A stretch of 64,000 nucleotides of DNA. Source: Marisa cornuarietis. Lineage: Eukaryota > Mollusca > Gastropoda > Architaenioglossa > Ampullariidae. The translations under genes were made by a program, and so were the position numbers. The stretch lies in the NCBI GenBank assembly GCA_004794655.1, contig SMMW01000019.1, positions 1,933,501 through 1,997,500 of the forward strand. The letters run 5' to 3'. How positions within the stretch are numbered: position 1 is the first letter of the stretch; every line of letters starts with the position of its first letter. Of the stretch, positions 24,664-39,700 are shown piece after piece. The notes beneath the pieces were generated by a model. It was given only the letters and a program-made list of their open reading frames with translations, did no database searches and had not been told where the DNA came from.

Positions 24664-27018
24664 ACTCCTTCTGTATATCTGTAATCCCCATTTTTTCCCT
24701 TTGCTCCATGAATTGATAAATAGGTGGTGCACATACATCATGGTTTAGGATACAATTGTAACTTACAAATTACCATAAACCAGCCTTGATGGGTCTTAAA
24801 GTCAAGGGCAGTCTTCTTTGTAGTGAGTCCACAGTACGCCGGCCCTGACTGTCAGATGCATGAGCTTTCTGTATAATCTCTCTCACCCTCTCAATACTTC
24901 TTTCTTTCCATTTGAAACCAGTGTAGAACAGTGTGTCACCTATGAGAATGGTATGAAATAATTTATAAGAAGACGTTTCTCTCTAGGATGAAGTACACAA
25001 AAATGATAATCATGAAAGTGTTTTCTGCTCAGCATAAAATGCAAAAGGAGTATTTTTATTCAGTGTGTCACTCTAAGAAAAGCAGAAATATATACTAAAT
25101 TGAAAATCAACTCATAATGTTTACAAACAACTTATATTGTTTACAGTCCATTTTTCCAATCTGCAATGCGCAAAGGATGTTAAGACCACCCTTTAAAAAT
25201 ATCCTGGGATTTCAGACCCTCACATAAACATTTAGGGTTTTACCACTCAATATCAATCAAACAGTGCACATGAATCATTAGAACTTAAAGAAACTTAATT
25301 CTGAGTGTTGCTTTTGCTGTGATTTAACATAAAACCGTGTCAGTATCATTCGGTAAAAGCCATAATGAAATACTTGATTTTTCTGTCTGGTTCATTACAC
25401 AATGACACGTGATAATATTTCTGACCAAAATCCCCAGCCCCAAATCATTTCGGGCTTTCATTTCCCTTTAAGCAAATTTTCCTTATGTGATTTATGCAAT
25501 GGGAATAATTTTGTCCATGAGAAAAAGTAAATAAAAGAAGGGAATATATAAAATATCTGTGACAAATTAGATCATAAACAGCATACTTTGCCTTCCAGCA
25601 AGTGTTTCTTTGATGGAATCCTCATGGCTTTCATTTGACTATGAATCACACCAGCCCAACATTTATTCAGTAATGATAGACGTTCACAGCGTTTCCATCT
25701 GAATTCTGAGCGGAGTCATTTTACCTTGATCCATTTTTATATCTTTCAATAACTGGAGAAACTGACTAAAGAAATGACAAATAGTATCAAGCAAAGGTTC
25801 TAAATAACTTACAGATCTTTACAGTCTTCTAATTTAGAAGCAGCTTATATTTGCATGATGCCAGATAAAAATGTCTGTGTAGTAAGAAGTTTCTGACACA
25901 AATTAAACTTTATATACTTAACAACATATTACCACAAAAATTATAAGTGACCGTTAAAAAGGAAAAATAAATCTTTTCTACCTGTAAAGAAAATAATGCA
26001 ACAAAAAACAGTTAAAAAGTCACTGCTTTAATTAGTGAAAACTGCGAGCTATTACTAACATATTAGAAAAGTACACCACCTATTAGTATAAAACAATTAA
26101 GTCTGTAGCTAATGAAACACTATTCCAACTCAGTTGTTCACTAAAAAAAACTAAGTGCTTAATTGTGAGTAGAAAATATAACAGAGAACTATTGAACAAC
26201 ACTAGAAAGGGAACGAATGAAAATTCCGATTAAGTAAAACTAGATGTACGGTGAACCCGAATTCAATCAACAATGATTAGCGAAGACAACAATAATTAGA
26301 TAAGTATAAACCAAATGCTGATAATTAGAAAACAACGTAACACGTAGCTGTGCACAGACCCTCACAAACTTCGATCCTAGAGGGATGATTGCCAAGATTT
26401 CAACACAGTGTGTTGAAGCAGTTAAACATTGTCTTGACGGAAATGACCCGTCACACGACGGAAACGACCCGTTGAGTCCTGCGCATGCGCCCTATGAGTT
26501 GCAACCGACTAGCTCGTGCGAAAGTACGGATCGTGATGCCGGCCCCAAGCGGTTCCCGTGCAGCTAATGAGACATGGCATGAAGATAGCTGGAAGCACAG
26601 AGATCGACAGAGGAAAAAAATTTGTCCCAGGAGAAGGAAGTAGTCTCGTAAGCACGCTCAACTGTTCTGCAAAGATCGAGGAGTAAGAGTCTGAAATTGT
26701 GCACTTCTCAGGCACATACAGGGCTAACCAAAAGTCTGGTAGAAACCATTTATTCACGAAACATACACCATTTGTGCAAGATGATTTTACAGGACGGTCT
26801 CAGCCTGTTCGCCATCGTGCTTAACACATGAAAACCAGCGAGCAACAGTTTCATTTACTGCCGGGAATTTCGTGGGGAATAAATGCTACCACGGTCGGTA
26901 TTAGTTTTAACATAATTTTGATTAACCTTCATTAGAGGGAACATAAGAACGTTGCTGAAAGAAATGTCCTAAAAGGTACAATAACGAAAAAAAGCAAAAA
27001 AAGATAAAGAGGTTGGGA

Positions 27019-27073
<55 letters not shown>

Positions 27074-27442
27074 CACACACATTTTCATTCTCTCTCTCAC
27101 ATACACACACGCATGAACACACAACGAATACAAAATCTTTATTAAATAGAATCTTGGTGAAAAAATATGAACAATTAAAACAGTATCATAATTCACATTA
27201 AGCTGTCAACATTAATTCGAGCGTGGAAGTATAACAGTTTATTAGTTTATATTAATAGCAAACAGTTGTTTGGCAATAAGACTGGTTCCACAGCCTTAAA
27301 GGTCTTATGCAGAAAACGCACAAGATTGAGGAAATAGCTCAAACAACAATGCAACGTAAAACTTAAGCGATAACAAAGACAAAAATGCTTCTAGGCATGC
27401 TTCATGATGCTGTTGGAACGCACTCAAATAAGTCGTCTTATT

Positions 27443-27519
<77 letters not shown>

Positions 27520-30500
27520 TCATTGATCCTGTAGGACAGGGCTATAACCTCTCTATAACCACCTTTCACAAAGGATTACCTTTGCAACGTGGCTATTCTA
27601 CCATTTCGGTTATTGTATTTGCACAGAGCGCATGCAGTATTGAAAAAGCACTTTCAACAAATCTTGCCTCTTTGTCTGTAATGCAACTAGAATTATGTCA
27701 CAATGGACGGCAGCAAAACGTAAAAGGCCGCGAACGTGACCCTGTGGTCGGAGTCACAAGTAAGAGATAATTATCTTAAAACGAGACAATGCTTTCCCGC
27801 TGAGAAAGCAGAAGTGTTTTCAATTTAATGCCAGCAAATTAAAAACCCCGACCGGCAACCTTTTACTCTATTGCACAGGTATGAGAGAGCACAGACAGAA
27901 GGATGACTCAGTGTTACAGATAAAAATCTAGTAAACTGTTTTGAGCAGCTGTGTGCTGTATTATTTTATTTTTAAAAATGTAAGGAAACATGTAAACTAC
28001 AAAGAGGATTGTAATACACGAGATAAAGAGCGCTGTGCATCAGACTGACACATGAACTCATAATGGAGAGCAGATGACCGGTTCACTCCATCTACGTTTG
28101 CCACCCTGGTCTTCCTCTGACCATCTACCCTTCCAAAGGTACCGAGACAATTTTTTTAATTTATGTACTTTCCCGTTGATGCACTGTCAGTTTGCTGGCA
28201 AGATCCTGCAGTTCCCTGCTGGTGCCTGCCATTAGACCGATGTCATCTCCAAAGCGCAGGTTGCATAATGGGCCTCCAATCGATGGGAATGGAGATAGGA
28301 TGGTCATAAAGGGTTTCTTGCATGATGATCTCCAGAAAGGTGTTAAACGTACAGCGACAGGGAGCACTATTGACGGACGCCCACTGTTGTGTGAAAGAAA
28401 GCTGACATCTGGTGATCCAGCAGTACTTCGATAACTTGAACGAGACCCTATTCAGTGTTGAATTATCGTCTCACCTGCTGCAGACTCTGTCAAACGCCTT
28501 TTTGAAGTCGATGACTTTGTGGAGGAGATTTGGCTATGTTGTACATATTTTTGTAACACGATGCGACAGTCAAAGATCTGTTCAACTGATCATTCTACCT
28601 CGTTTAAAAAGCCAGTTCAAATCCTGCTTCAGCTCCTCCGCGGTGATACTGATGCGTGAGGCGACTATGGATTAATTTCAGCATCATTTTGACTGGGTAG
28701 TTAGTTACTCTGAACTATGTTCCTACACTGTGAATAATATTGGTACACTGCGAATTACAGAAAAGTAAGGAGAGAGAGGGAGAGAGAAAGGGGAGAAAGA
28801 GAGAAGAGAAAGAAGAAAGAAGAGAAAGAAGAAAGAAGAAAGAAGAGAAAGAGAGTTATACAACAAAACATTACCGACAGTAGTTCCAGTAGCAATTAGG
28901 CCAAAATATCACTGAGAGTTAGATGTTGTAATTGTGGATTAGATGTTATCGGAATTAAGGTTAAAATTAAAATGGATTAGATGTCATAGCTGTGCACTAG
29001 AAGTGAAGGCTGTGGACGTCCTCGGAGCGTGCCTTGTATCCTGCAGATCTCTGCTGCACATCCGGAGCCCAGAGATCAAGCTTGTGACCGCAGATGCCGT
29101 TTCTTGAAGGCCGGATCCAATGCACATTTTTCACCCAAGTCACACACACAGAAAGAGAGTAATAAGAGGAGATAACTACCGGAAAAAAGTTATCAGGGAT
29201 AGTTTGCTTTGCATAACTGTCAAATAAATCACGATAGCCAAGCCGCTGACTTTTGCGCCGTCTCTTTTACAGGTCAGGAACATTGATCTGGATGTTTGCA
29301 TGTGCCGCACACGAGTTCTAAAATTAGATCATTCCTAGCAAAGGCACGTCCGCTGACGTAGGTTCTGAAGGGATGGTGATGGCTAGAGTCGGATGGCTAA
29401 CGAACTGGTCTAATGCCAGTGCAAAAGTGGGATTCAAAACAATTTTTTCCGTCTCCCAGCCACGTTTCCCATCCAACAACTTTAGCATAATTAAATAAAT
29501 CTGCACTCAATAGCTTCTACCTAACACGTCCAGTAAGCGCATAAATAATGGAACAAAGAAGTCTGGTGGTGGTAGAGATCGTCTGCTTTATTTAAGAAAA
29601 ATGAGATCGTAGTCAGAAAACCATTTTATTTGTTTGTGCTTTGGAACTTTCATTGTGAGTGACCGCTTTTTTTAAATGAAGGGGGGAAATGCAACTTAGC
29701 AGCAGTAGCAATGTTGATGGCGATGACGACAACGACGATCATGGCGATAATGAGGATGCCGCCTCTGTGGAATGCTACCTGTGGAATGTACGATATTGTT
29801 CAGACTTTCCACTTATCAAGCTCCCCAAGCCCTGTAAGTTCTCTAAAGGGACTTGGCTCCACAACTTTCGTGTCATTTATTTTTTTTGCAGGTTTGATTT
29901 GCCAACCGGTCCTACGTTTATGGAACATTTTCTTCTGCCAGTAAAAGTGCTGAGGAAACCAGCCAAGTCATTCTGCTATTGGCATCAAATCCCACTTTAC
30001 CTCTAAAACGTGTAGTCTTGTCCACGCATCTTTAACACTATCAAAGCTGTTTTCTCAGTATCTCCTGATGGTGTGCTTCTTTGCAAATAACTAGTTTTTA
30101 TTTCTCTTTTGCAAAACTGCTCCCGCTACACTTTTCATCTTGGAGCAAACAGAAAAGATGACCTTCAGCTACTTCATTTTCCAAGATTACATTTGTTTGG
30201 TAAATCTTGATCACCTTCTTGGGCATAAAAAGGACAATATGTACACAGAAAAATCAATCATTTCGCGTAGAGCAACACTTTAGTTACAACACCAAAAACA
30301 AAATATCTCAGTGAGAGCATCTCAATCAGACTATCCCCGTGAGAGATTACAGTTAGAGTTCAAGAGGGTTTGTCAGACACTAATATAACATTCTAACGTC
30401 TTGAATGTCTTCGCCTCTCTTATATACTTCTCTATCTCGCCCGCTAAGGAATAAATTTCCTTAAATTTGTTACCTGATGAGCCCAATACATAGTTTTTAA

Positions 30501-33169
30501 AACTTATAACATGGCATGCAATGCACTAGCACTGACACCATTCCAGTCTTGTTTCTTCAACACGGACGTCAAAAATTACTTATTCTCGCATAAGAGTATT
30601 TATGAGACGAACGAAGTGTTTTCCTGAAAAACTCCTAAAGAAACAAAAGAGACTTAATTTTAGTTTAAACTAAGAAAGAAGCGATAAGAACTCCTAGGTA
30701 ATGAGGAAAGAAAGGGCTTTAATTTTTGGTAAAATGTTGCCTAGAACGTCTTTTATTCTAAAGGTATTTTGTTTGCCGCACAGAAAGGGAGTTCGTAAGT
30801 TTTTATATCGGCGAAAAGCTTATAAGCTTTAAGTGAATATGAAAGCGGAGAGTGGAAAAGTTGTTGAATAGCTTTAAAAATACAAGACGCTAAAGGTGTT
30901 ACAAGTGTAAAAGTAAAGACTTTCATAGCCTAGAGGACATATGGACAGCGAAAGGGGTTCACCGTGACTAGGGTCTGTCCTGTGGAAGGCGGAGAAATCA
31001 GAACAAAGAATGTTTTTCCAGCCGTAGGTCCGAGCAGGCTACGAACCAGCGACCTTCAAACCACAGTAAAACGTTTTAACTAGTAGATTAAGCTACATTC
31101 CCAAAGATTTTAGAATATGAAGACAGGAAACAATTAGCTTTACTTTAAAAATTAGTCTTAGGCTGTATGTAACCAAGGGTCAGAGGTAAAATTACGGACG
31201 TGTATAAGTGGACTGATGTATGTCTGCCGAGACCAACGCTTAGTCTCTTGCGAAGTCCTCGGCGAGCTTAAACCATGAATGTGGCTAAACCGGAAGCTTG
31301 GGCACACCAGCCTCGTTCTAGTAGTGAACTAAAAAAAAGACCGTCTGCAAGCAGTCCATTAATACAAGTTCATGACTAATTTTTAAAGTAAAACTAATGT
31401 ATCCTTGCGGCTGTAGCTGTGGACCGATCACAGCTCATCTGCTTACCTCCATTCTTCCTTTCAGTGAAGTAGGTTAGCTTGCAGAATCTAGCCACGTGTT
31501 CGTGTTATAACCAGCACTGTGTTTTCTACGCTCAAGAGTAGTACCATTGACTGGTAGATGCATTGTACCTGTTTTTTCAATTGTTTATGTCCACTGTTTG
31601 TAGGCCTTCAGTCATGTATATACTAGGTTATTATTTCTTTGTCGGGCTGCAAAATGGAGCCGCTTGTACACATCTTGCATTTTAACATCCAAGGTATAGC
31701 CCATAGTTTTTACCTTTGCTGTCCCTTCGTTTAAATATACACTTAGGTTAGTTCTTTTTTCTTGGATTACAATATGCAATTGTTTGTATGTCAATTGTCT
31801 ATCTGATTTAGTCATGCCAGCGTGCCTACACCGAATAAAGAAGTTGGAAGTGGGAAATCTCCTCACTGCCGAGGTCGGTTACAGGTACCCACGTTGTCAT
31901 CGGTTCATAGCTTACCCCAAGGGAAAAAACCCGTGACTTAAAAAAAAACATGAGTAATGGAAGAAAGACTTGTATGACAAACGACGAAGATGGCTGACAG
32001 CTTTGACAGGTTGCTCACAAAAAAAGAAAGAAAAAAATATGGTTGACATACCATTCAGATTCAGCTCCCAAGTCCCAGCAGCTCAGAAAAAAAAATTGAG
32101 AATGCATACAGTCCGGACATGTTCATACCCCGCTGACGCAGTTTATTATGTTCTTAAGGTTAACAGCAATATTGATAACGTTGATGCTGTTTGTCATACA
32201 GACGACGATCTAGATGATGAGATTCGCGCGGAAGATGGTGGAGATGATGAACACAGCATGAGAACTCAAAATTAAATGAGTGTGAAGAAAAGAGGATTAG
32301 GGGAAACCCAAAGAAGGCAGAGTAGTATGCATGAAAGAAATTAAAAAAAAAGAAAAAGAAAAAAATAGATAAAGGGAGAATAGGAAAGGGGAGGCTTTAC
32401 ATCCGAGCATTTTAGCTGAGGACACCACACGCAGTCGTGTCCCCCTCCCTCCCTTGCCTGTAATGAAGTAATGCAGCATACAAGGCGCAATTTCTCTCGG
32501 CAAAGTAGACCCATTACCCGGATCACGAAGAAACTTTTGCTGCTTTAGTAGCCATTAGATGGGAATTAAATTTCGTTTCTCTGTGAGAGAACCAGAGTTT
32601 CGCGCCTCAGAGTGTATCGGCCCACAGAGAGGTAAAATGTTCTGAATATTCTGCCGAGAGATAACATATTCTGCAGACTCTACCGACAAGTAAAATATTC
32701 TGGATAAATCTGCCGAGATGCCAGTCATGCTCAGATGGTGATAAAGTATTGGTGTAGTGAGGCATAAGGTACGGCCAGATTGCATGAGAAGCTATATTTC
32801 CTAGTCCAAACACAAATGTGCTTGTAGGTTCCCTTCACTCTTTAATATTTAAGGACATTTTTATGTATAGGAAACAAGATAGGATCGCTCATGTAACCGA
32901 CCACATAACTCTAGCAGGTTGATGTTCATGACCACACGGAAGGGCGATCTGCATCGTAAAAGAGTGGTGTGTGTGTGTGTGTGTTCGTGCGCGTGGGTGT
33001 GTGCTTACTTGTATGTCCATGCGTGCGTATGTGTATGTGTGTGTTTGACACTAGAGCAGATGCACGGTACTGGGGACATGACACTTTATAAATATGAAAA
33101 ATTGTTCTTCACTTTGTCAGTCAAGAGGTGTGCATGAGTGTTTATGAGACCTGCATGTGAACGCGTGGT

Positions 33170-33232
<63 letters not shown>

Positions 33233-34561
33233 GGGAGGTGACTATATTGGGATTGTGACCGGCAGTACTCCTTAACAGAATATAATTGCTCATTACTCAT
33301 GACCTTCACGTTTAACGTGCACTTGATCTACCTCTCAGACAAGAGACGGAAGTCGTTCTTGTGTTCGTAACCCCAGGTGCAAATCGAAGGACGTTTCCTA
33401 GTTAGAGTCATGTAAACAGCTTTAAGAAATCATTACGATGTCTCGAGAGATCGAATTGCTCTGAGAAACTTCGCATTGTCAGAGTCATGGCGTCTCGTTT
33501 TACCACAAGCAAGCTAGGGATCGTGGCGTTGTTAATGCATCGTCATTTAAGAAACACTTTCAACTTTTTTAAAATGCCAATCTCGGCCTTTAAAACAGAA
33601 GATAAATAACAATAAGATAAACAGAAGATAAATAAGATAAATGGTGATAAATAAAATAACAGCATGCACATGGCGATAATGCGAAGTTTAGTACTATTAT
33701 TATTATTATTGATGGCATATAGTGTGCTATGCCATTATATCTCACCTCATATTGCTTAACATTACAATCTTTCTATATAGCAGTTCATGTTTCTTCACAT
33801 CACAGACAGCCATGTCACTAACTTATGTCAGTGTTTCTAATAGAGTTTGACTTAATGTTTCTTCCATGTAAGTATTCTCAATTGTGTTAAACGGAGTCTT
33901 TAATGTGATCGTGTTTCATCTCTGCTGTCACAGGGTATATCAAAATGTAAGTCTCTTGTAGATTTTTACCTCAAGATCACTTTGATGTGTTTCACATACA
34001 AAGCAATGATTACCGCCATTATACTTTGCATCTTTGTCTCTTGTCACAACGTTTGTAATCGCAAGGCTTCCAGTTACCGATGTTCATATCATTAAGTTTC
34101 AATCACAAGTAGACTTTCGACATTTTCCGTTTTTTTATGTTTCCTGTTCAGGCAGATCCCCATAATTACACCGCGATATTAAATTTCTCATCGCCATTTG
34201 CTGTCCTTAACAAAACTTGTCGACTGATGGAAAGGGACACGTCTCCCCGTTTTTCCTACCTCAGAGTATCTTTCTTCACGCAAAAGGTTGGTAATAACAT
34301 TTGGTTACAAAGATACTAGTCAAATGTTGTTTCACATGGAGGAGGTGGAACGACGGGGCGTTAACTGTGTTAGTCTATATCTACGAACAGTTTGGCTCCG
34401 TGAGGATGTGCTAATGGAAGTGGAAGCCATCACCAACGGCTTTTGTTTCCCCTTGACCCTAACCAGGATGTTCGTAAGACATTTTTGCAGTGGTTCCCCG
34501 TCAGTGACATCACTACCCTTTGTATCAAGTAAAACTTACGTTTACAGCTTGTGAATCTTTG

Positions 34562-34618
<57 letters not shown>

Positions 34619-36725
34619 CACACAAGCTCACTCACGAATAAACGCAGGCACAACGTTTTCAGTCTATATTAATATACTGCACGATGCAGCTTATAAAGTG
34701 TATAATTCGCATGAAGTCTTCAAAAACAAATTTTATTCTTTCGTGATTTTCCTGCACTTTTAAACAAATGTGGATGTGAAAGGTGTAGGAAAATAGGAAT
34801 AAAGCAAGACCACCACCCCCCCCAAAAAAAAAAAGAAAAGAAAAAGGGAAAAGAAAGAATAGAAAAGAATTAAAGAAGATCAGCAAGACAGAAAGTAATC
34901 TTAAAACCAACTCGATCCTATGTGACCTTTTCACGACCCCTTTAAGTTTAAAGGGAAATAGCTTTTGCCATTGAGACATAGATTTCCTTTACTTAGTAAC
35001 ACTTGAGCACTTGTTTGTGATCAGTCTGTGGATATCGATCTGGAGCTGGGTGCATCTGCTGATGACTCGGCGATTTTTTTTTCAACTTTCTGTCTGCTTG
35101 GAATTTGTGTTAGGAATGACTTTCTTCAGTCAGCATTTGGATTTGTATTTAAAGATTTACTGAAAGACGAAGGTGAGACTGGAGTTTAGGACAGTGTCAC
35201 AATAATCAGTGTGAATGTGGCAGCATGATTCTTAGAGTGAACTGAACATTTAAAGGTGTGGTGGGATGCCATTTGTTTCTGTCTTTGTAAAGCTCGGTGC
35301 AAGATACTAGTTTCCTCCATTTTGGGTAAATATCCCCACCAGTTTCCAAACATGAAACTGAAGGAGGTCAACAGTCATCGGAGCTGAACATGTGCACGTT
35401 GGTTAAGATCACAACCAAAGGAAGAGTTAGAATCATATGCTTATGAGGCATATCTATGGATAATCATTAGAAAAAAAATGCACTCTACTAGATCTTTAAG
35501 GCGTGATTGACAACTTTAACAGGGCCTACAATTGTAGGCCGTTTGCAAAGTCAGCGACTTAGACTCTTTTAATAACATCTAGCCCGGAGCACGTCCCTTT
35601 TGTTAGCTTCCACAATTTTTCTTGTCTTTTCTTATCAAATCGTTTAGTCGAAAAGCCTGAATTTATCTCGCATCGAGAACAGTGATAAAGTATTATTTTA
35701 TCTTAAATAATTTCTCTGATGCAAATTGTGCCAGGAGATTTTATCACAAAAGTTAAAAAGTCGAAAACACATTTTTTTACGCGCATGCACACGTACACGC
35801 ACACGTAGACACAAATAAGCGTACAAACACACGCATACGCACACAGACATAAACATGCACACACAAACACAAACATACTAACAAACGCACAGACGGAAAT
35901 GACATCCAACAGTGATGATGTTCTACATACGGGTAACCCGGATATTGCTCCCGGCTTCTCGGTTCTCCAAACTACATCAAGGACAACGAAGACGAAACAT
36001 TAATGGTGTCGAGAGAAGAAAGAAGAGAGGGCTTTAGGCTCGTGACGCAGACAGCGACGAGGACAATAGACAACGCCTCCAATGCCGACAGGCCCCGAAA
36101 AGTGTGCTTGACGCACAAGGCAACAAAAAAGAAAAAAAAAAGAGAAGAAAACCCTAGAAAAATAGTTTACTTTTGAGAAGCTTTCACTTTTACTCTGATA
36201 CCCAGATAACGTCCGCCCCCAGCTGATTCCTATCCCCTCTTCCCCTAAACCAAAACAAAAAAATAGTTTTGTCTCCCATTTCATCTACTTGTTAAAGGAT
36301 TTTCCGAAACGACTTCGCTTTTCAAATCTAATTCTCTTAAAAAAGTATTAAAGTGTTTTCTGTACTTAAAAGATTTGATGATATGGTGAAACTCTCACAG
36401 GTTCATGCTATTCAAGCAGATAATGTCATATATCTTATTTTTTACACTTAATTTTCCATGAATCTCTCCTAATTATGTATCATTTTCCCATTTCGTTTTA
36501 GGTGATTTTTTTGTAGAACATTTAGTTAGTGAAAATGTCGTGGCGTTCAAGGTCACATCATCTGTTAAATCGCTAAAACGGTAAATGCAGAGCCGTTTTG
36601 ATGGAGCAGAAGAAAAAAGAATAAAAGTAGAGTATGATGACGAAAAAGTAATGATTTTTAAAAATAGTAATAGTGCTGGTGGTAATTGTGATGATGTTGG
36701 TAGCAGAAGTAAAATGAGAAGGTGT

Positions 36726-36773
<48 letters not shown>

Positions 36774-39700
36774 GTAGAAGTGGAGAAGAAAAAAAAAGAA
36801 AAACAAGATGATTAACGTGATATTTGAACATTTCATTAAAGAAGCAGGAATTAACGTGATGATGAAGTCTAATTCATAAAAACTCTTCAGACAAAATTAA
36901 GAAACTAAATGTCTCACCTTTCTGGGCTTTAAATGTCACAAATTGTAATAAAACGGTGTAAAGACAGTCGTGTGAAGGAGAGAAAGAAAAAAAAAATCAC
37001 TAAGTGAAAGCAAACGAAGACATTTGTCTTCCTCTGTAGGCGCTAGACATCGAAAAGAAACACGTGCGACACATTCTGGCCTTCAGCAAGGAGACAAAGA
37101 TTTTCTTAGACACGCGCGCGCGCGCGCGCACACACGCACACATATACACACCCACACCCACCCACACCCACACACACACCCACCCACCCACCCATGCACA
37201 CGAACACGCAAATGATCGAAGGAAGCTGGTTGTCACTACATCCTGAAAAGCTTTTCACGAACATTCATTTTTTTTTAAAGCAGACACAGATCTGAAGTAA
37301 GAAAACCTATTTCCGAAAAGAAATGTAGGGCAATAAACAAGTGCGTATGTGGTTAGAAGAAGAAAGAAAACGAAAGAAAACAGGGGATGGACATGAGAAA
37401 GAACAAACAAACATTTAAATAAAGAAGAAAATGAAAGAATAAAAAAAACCCCTCAGATTTCTGTGTCACTGAAGGGAAAATTTGTAGTTAAAAAAAAGGT
37501 GTCAGCGGGAATGTCGTACCCTGGTTTAGCCACCTGTAGAGGGTTAGAAATCTTAGTTAATGGATGTAAACTGATAAATAAATAAAAAATATAAATTCCT
37601 AGAGGTACTAGTTGAAACAAAAGATTTGTTGAATCATCACCACCACTTATTTGTTTCATCCCCCAGTCTTAGCACTGCATACTGCCTCAAACCCTTCTCC
37701 CTCCTCATGTAGCCTCAGTAGTCTTGTGGTATTAGGTAGCATTACCGTGTAACCTCAGTAGGTAATTTTATTATGTACCATTATTCTGTAGCCTCATGAA
37801 GCCCTGTGGTTTTATGTATCTTTATTCTGTAGCCTCACGTAGTCTTGTGGCATTATGTACAATTATTATGTAGCTTCAGTGACTCTAGTGTGTAGCATCA
37901 TGCCAATTTGTGGCATTATGTAGTATTATCGTGAAGCTTTTGTATATAACTTTCTTATGTAACCTCATGTAGTCTTGTGGCATTAGGTACCATTATCCTG
38001 TAGCCTTTATATGTAGCTTTATTGTGCAGCATTAGGTAGCAATATTAATTACCTCTCTCTATCTCTCTCACACACACACAGAAAGAGAGAGAGAGAGAGG
38101 ATGGGAGAGGGAAAGCCTACTGCATGTCAATGTTTCGGATTGAAAGCCTCAATAATACTAAGATTATCTTTCATTTCTGGAACTAAAGCCTTGCAGAGCT
38201 AGAAAAGCGAATAAAATTTTGCATAAAATAATGGAAATTGTAGGCTCTGTTAAGAAGAATTATGCACAAATGTCACACAAAATAAAAGATTAATTTCCCT
38301 TACGCACATTGCATAAAAACACCCAAACACACTAGCAATCCGAAGCTCTTCAAACTCTCTCTTTCACACACACACATTCACACATACAAATGAGCAGGCA
38401 GACTATTACACTCACAGAACCCCTCCCATACACCCACCCCCCCCCCCCACACACACACACACAAGCAGTCATACACAGCCAGCCATAGCCCCAACGGCGC
38501 GCGCGATCACGAACACACACACAGGTCACACATACATGTGTGCAAAAAACACTCACATTCGCACGCACGCATACACACAGAAACACACACTATTTCACAT
38601 TCGTTTTGTCAACAATAGCAATTTTTATTTTGGTCTTCGTTTTTTTTCCATTTTTTTTTAAAAAGGAGAAATTGAGTCGAAAACGACAAGATTTCCAGTC
38701 TTTTCTGTGTAGTCTGTTAGTAACTGTTGAAACGGCTTGTATATAACAGTTTATAAAAACATTGTTTGTCTCTGACCATAATTGCCTCACTAATTGGGAG
38801 AAATGAACCTGAAAATGGCCGCCTCTAATTATTACTTGCTATTTCCCCAAGCATTTTTCCTCTTTATAATTTAGAGTAATCATAAGTATCCACATTTGTT
38901 CTCACCATAAAACACGGTGACTTCTGCTAGCACTGAACGGTCACTGCTCTGCTTTCCCACACAAATGGTTTTGTTGGAAGAAGAGAGATTGAAAGTAAAA
39001 TTAACAACATTCAGCCAGCTGTGGAGGAACTGAGACAATCCAGTGATTGCGTTTGTAGCGATGTTGTCTGTCGTGTGTTCGTCCTGTCGATTCTATTTTG
39101 GTCTCAATGAGTGCTGATTCGCATTCTTCCCAGAAGACAGAGGCGATGTTTACAAGTGATTTGCAGGAATTGCTAGGTGGTCACCATTTCTATGTAGTTC
39201 TGTGGAGTGAGGAGGGAAAGGTCTATTGGAACAGCAGCCGAAGCTTTAGTTTATCGCCTTAGTCCTGACTAGTGAACGTACCACATCCAGAGGGAAGCTA
39301 CATTCGGCAAACTTGAGTCCCAAATATATCACCTGCACTGAACTGGCGACAAGTGCTCACTATTGCGCACCGGTTCATTCTGAGAGAGGGAGAGAGAGAG
39401 AGCTAGAGAAAGAAAAGTCATGCAAATGGTAACACTTATCTTGTAGTCTAAAACAAAAAAGGGGAAGTCACCTGATGGCAGGACAGAGAGTATAGAAAAG
39501 ATTAACAAAGTTTGTACAGAAATTACCTATAAGAGCGGAAAAAAACTACAGAAAGATAAGACATAAACGTGGTTTACAAGATTACAAAAGGCCAACAGGA
39601 TATAGAAACAGGAGTCAAGATATACTTTTAAAAACTTACTATGGGAACATAATAACTGAAGAAAGTAGAGAGATGGAAGGAGCACTTTGAATAACTGCTC

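Noticed and set aside
36585..36836. Overlapping frames on both strands near 36.7 kb
   Set aside because: They are driven by a (GA)n tract and A-rich flanks, with no family motif.
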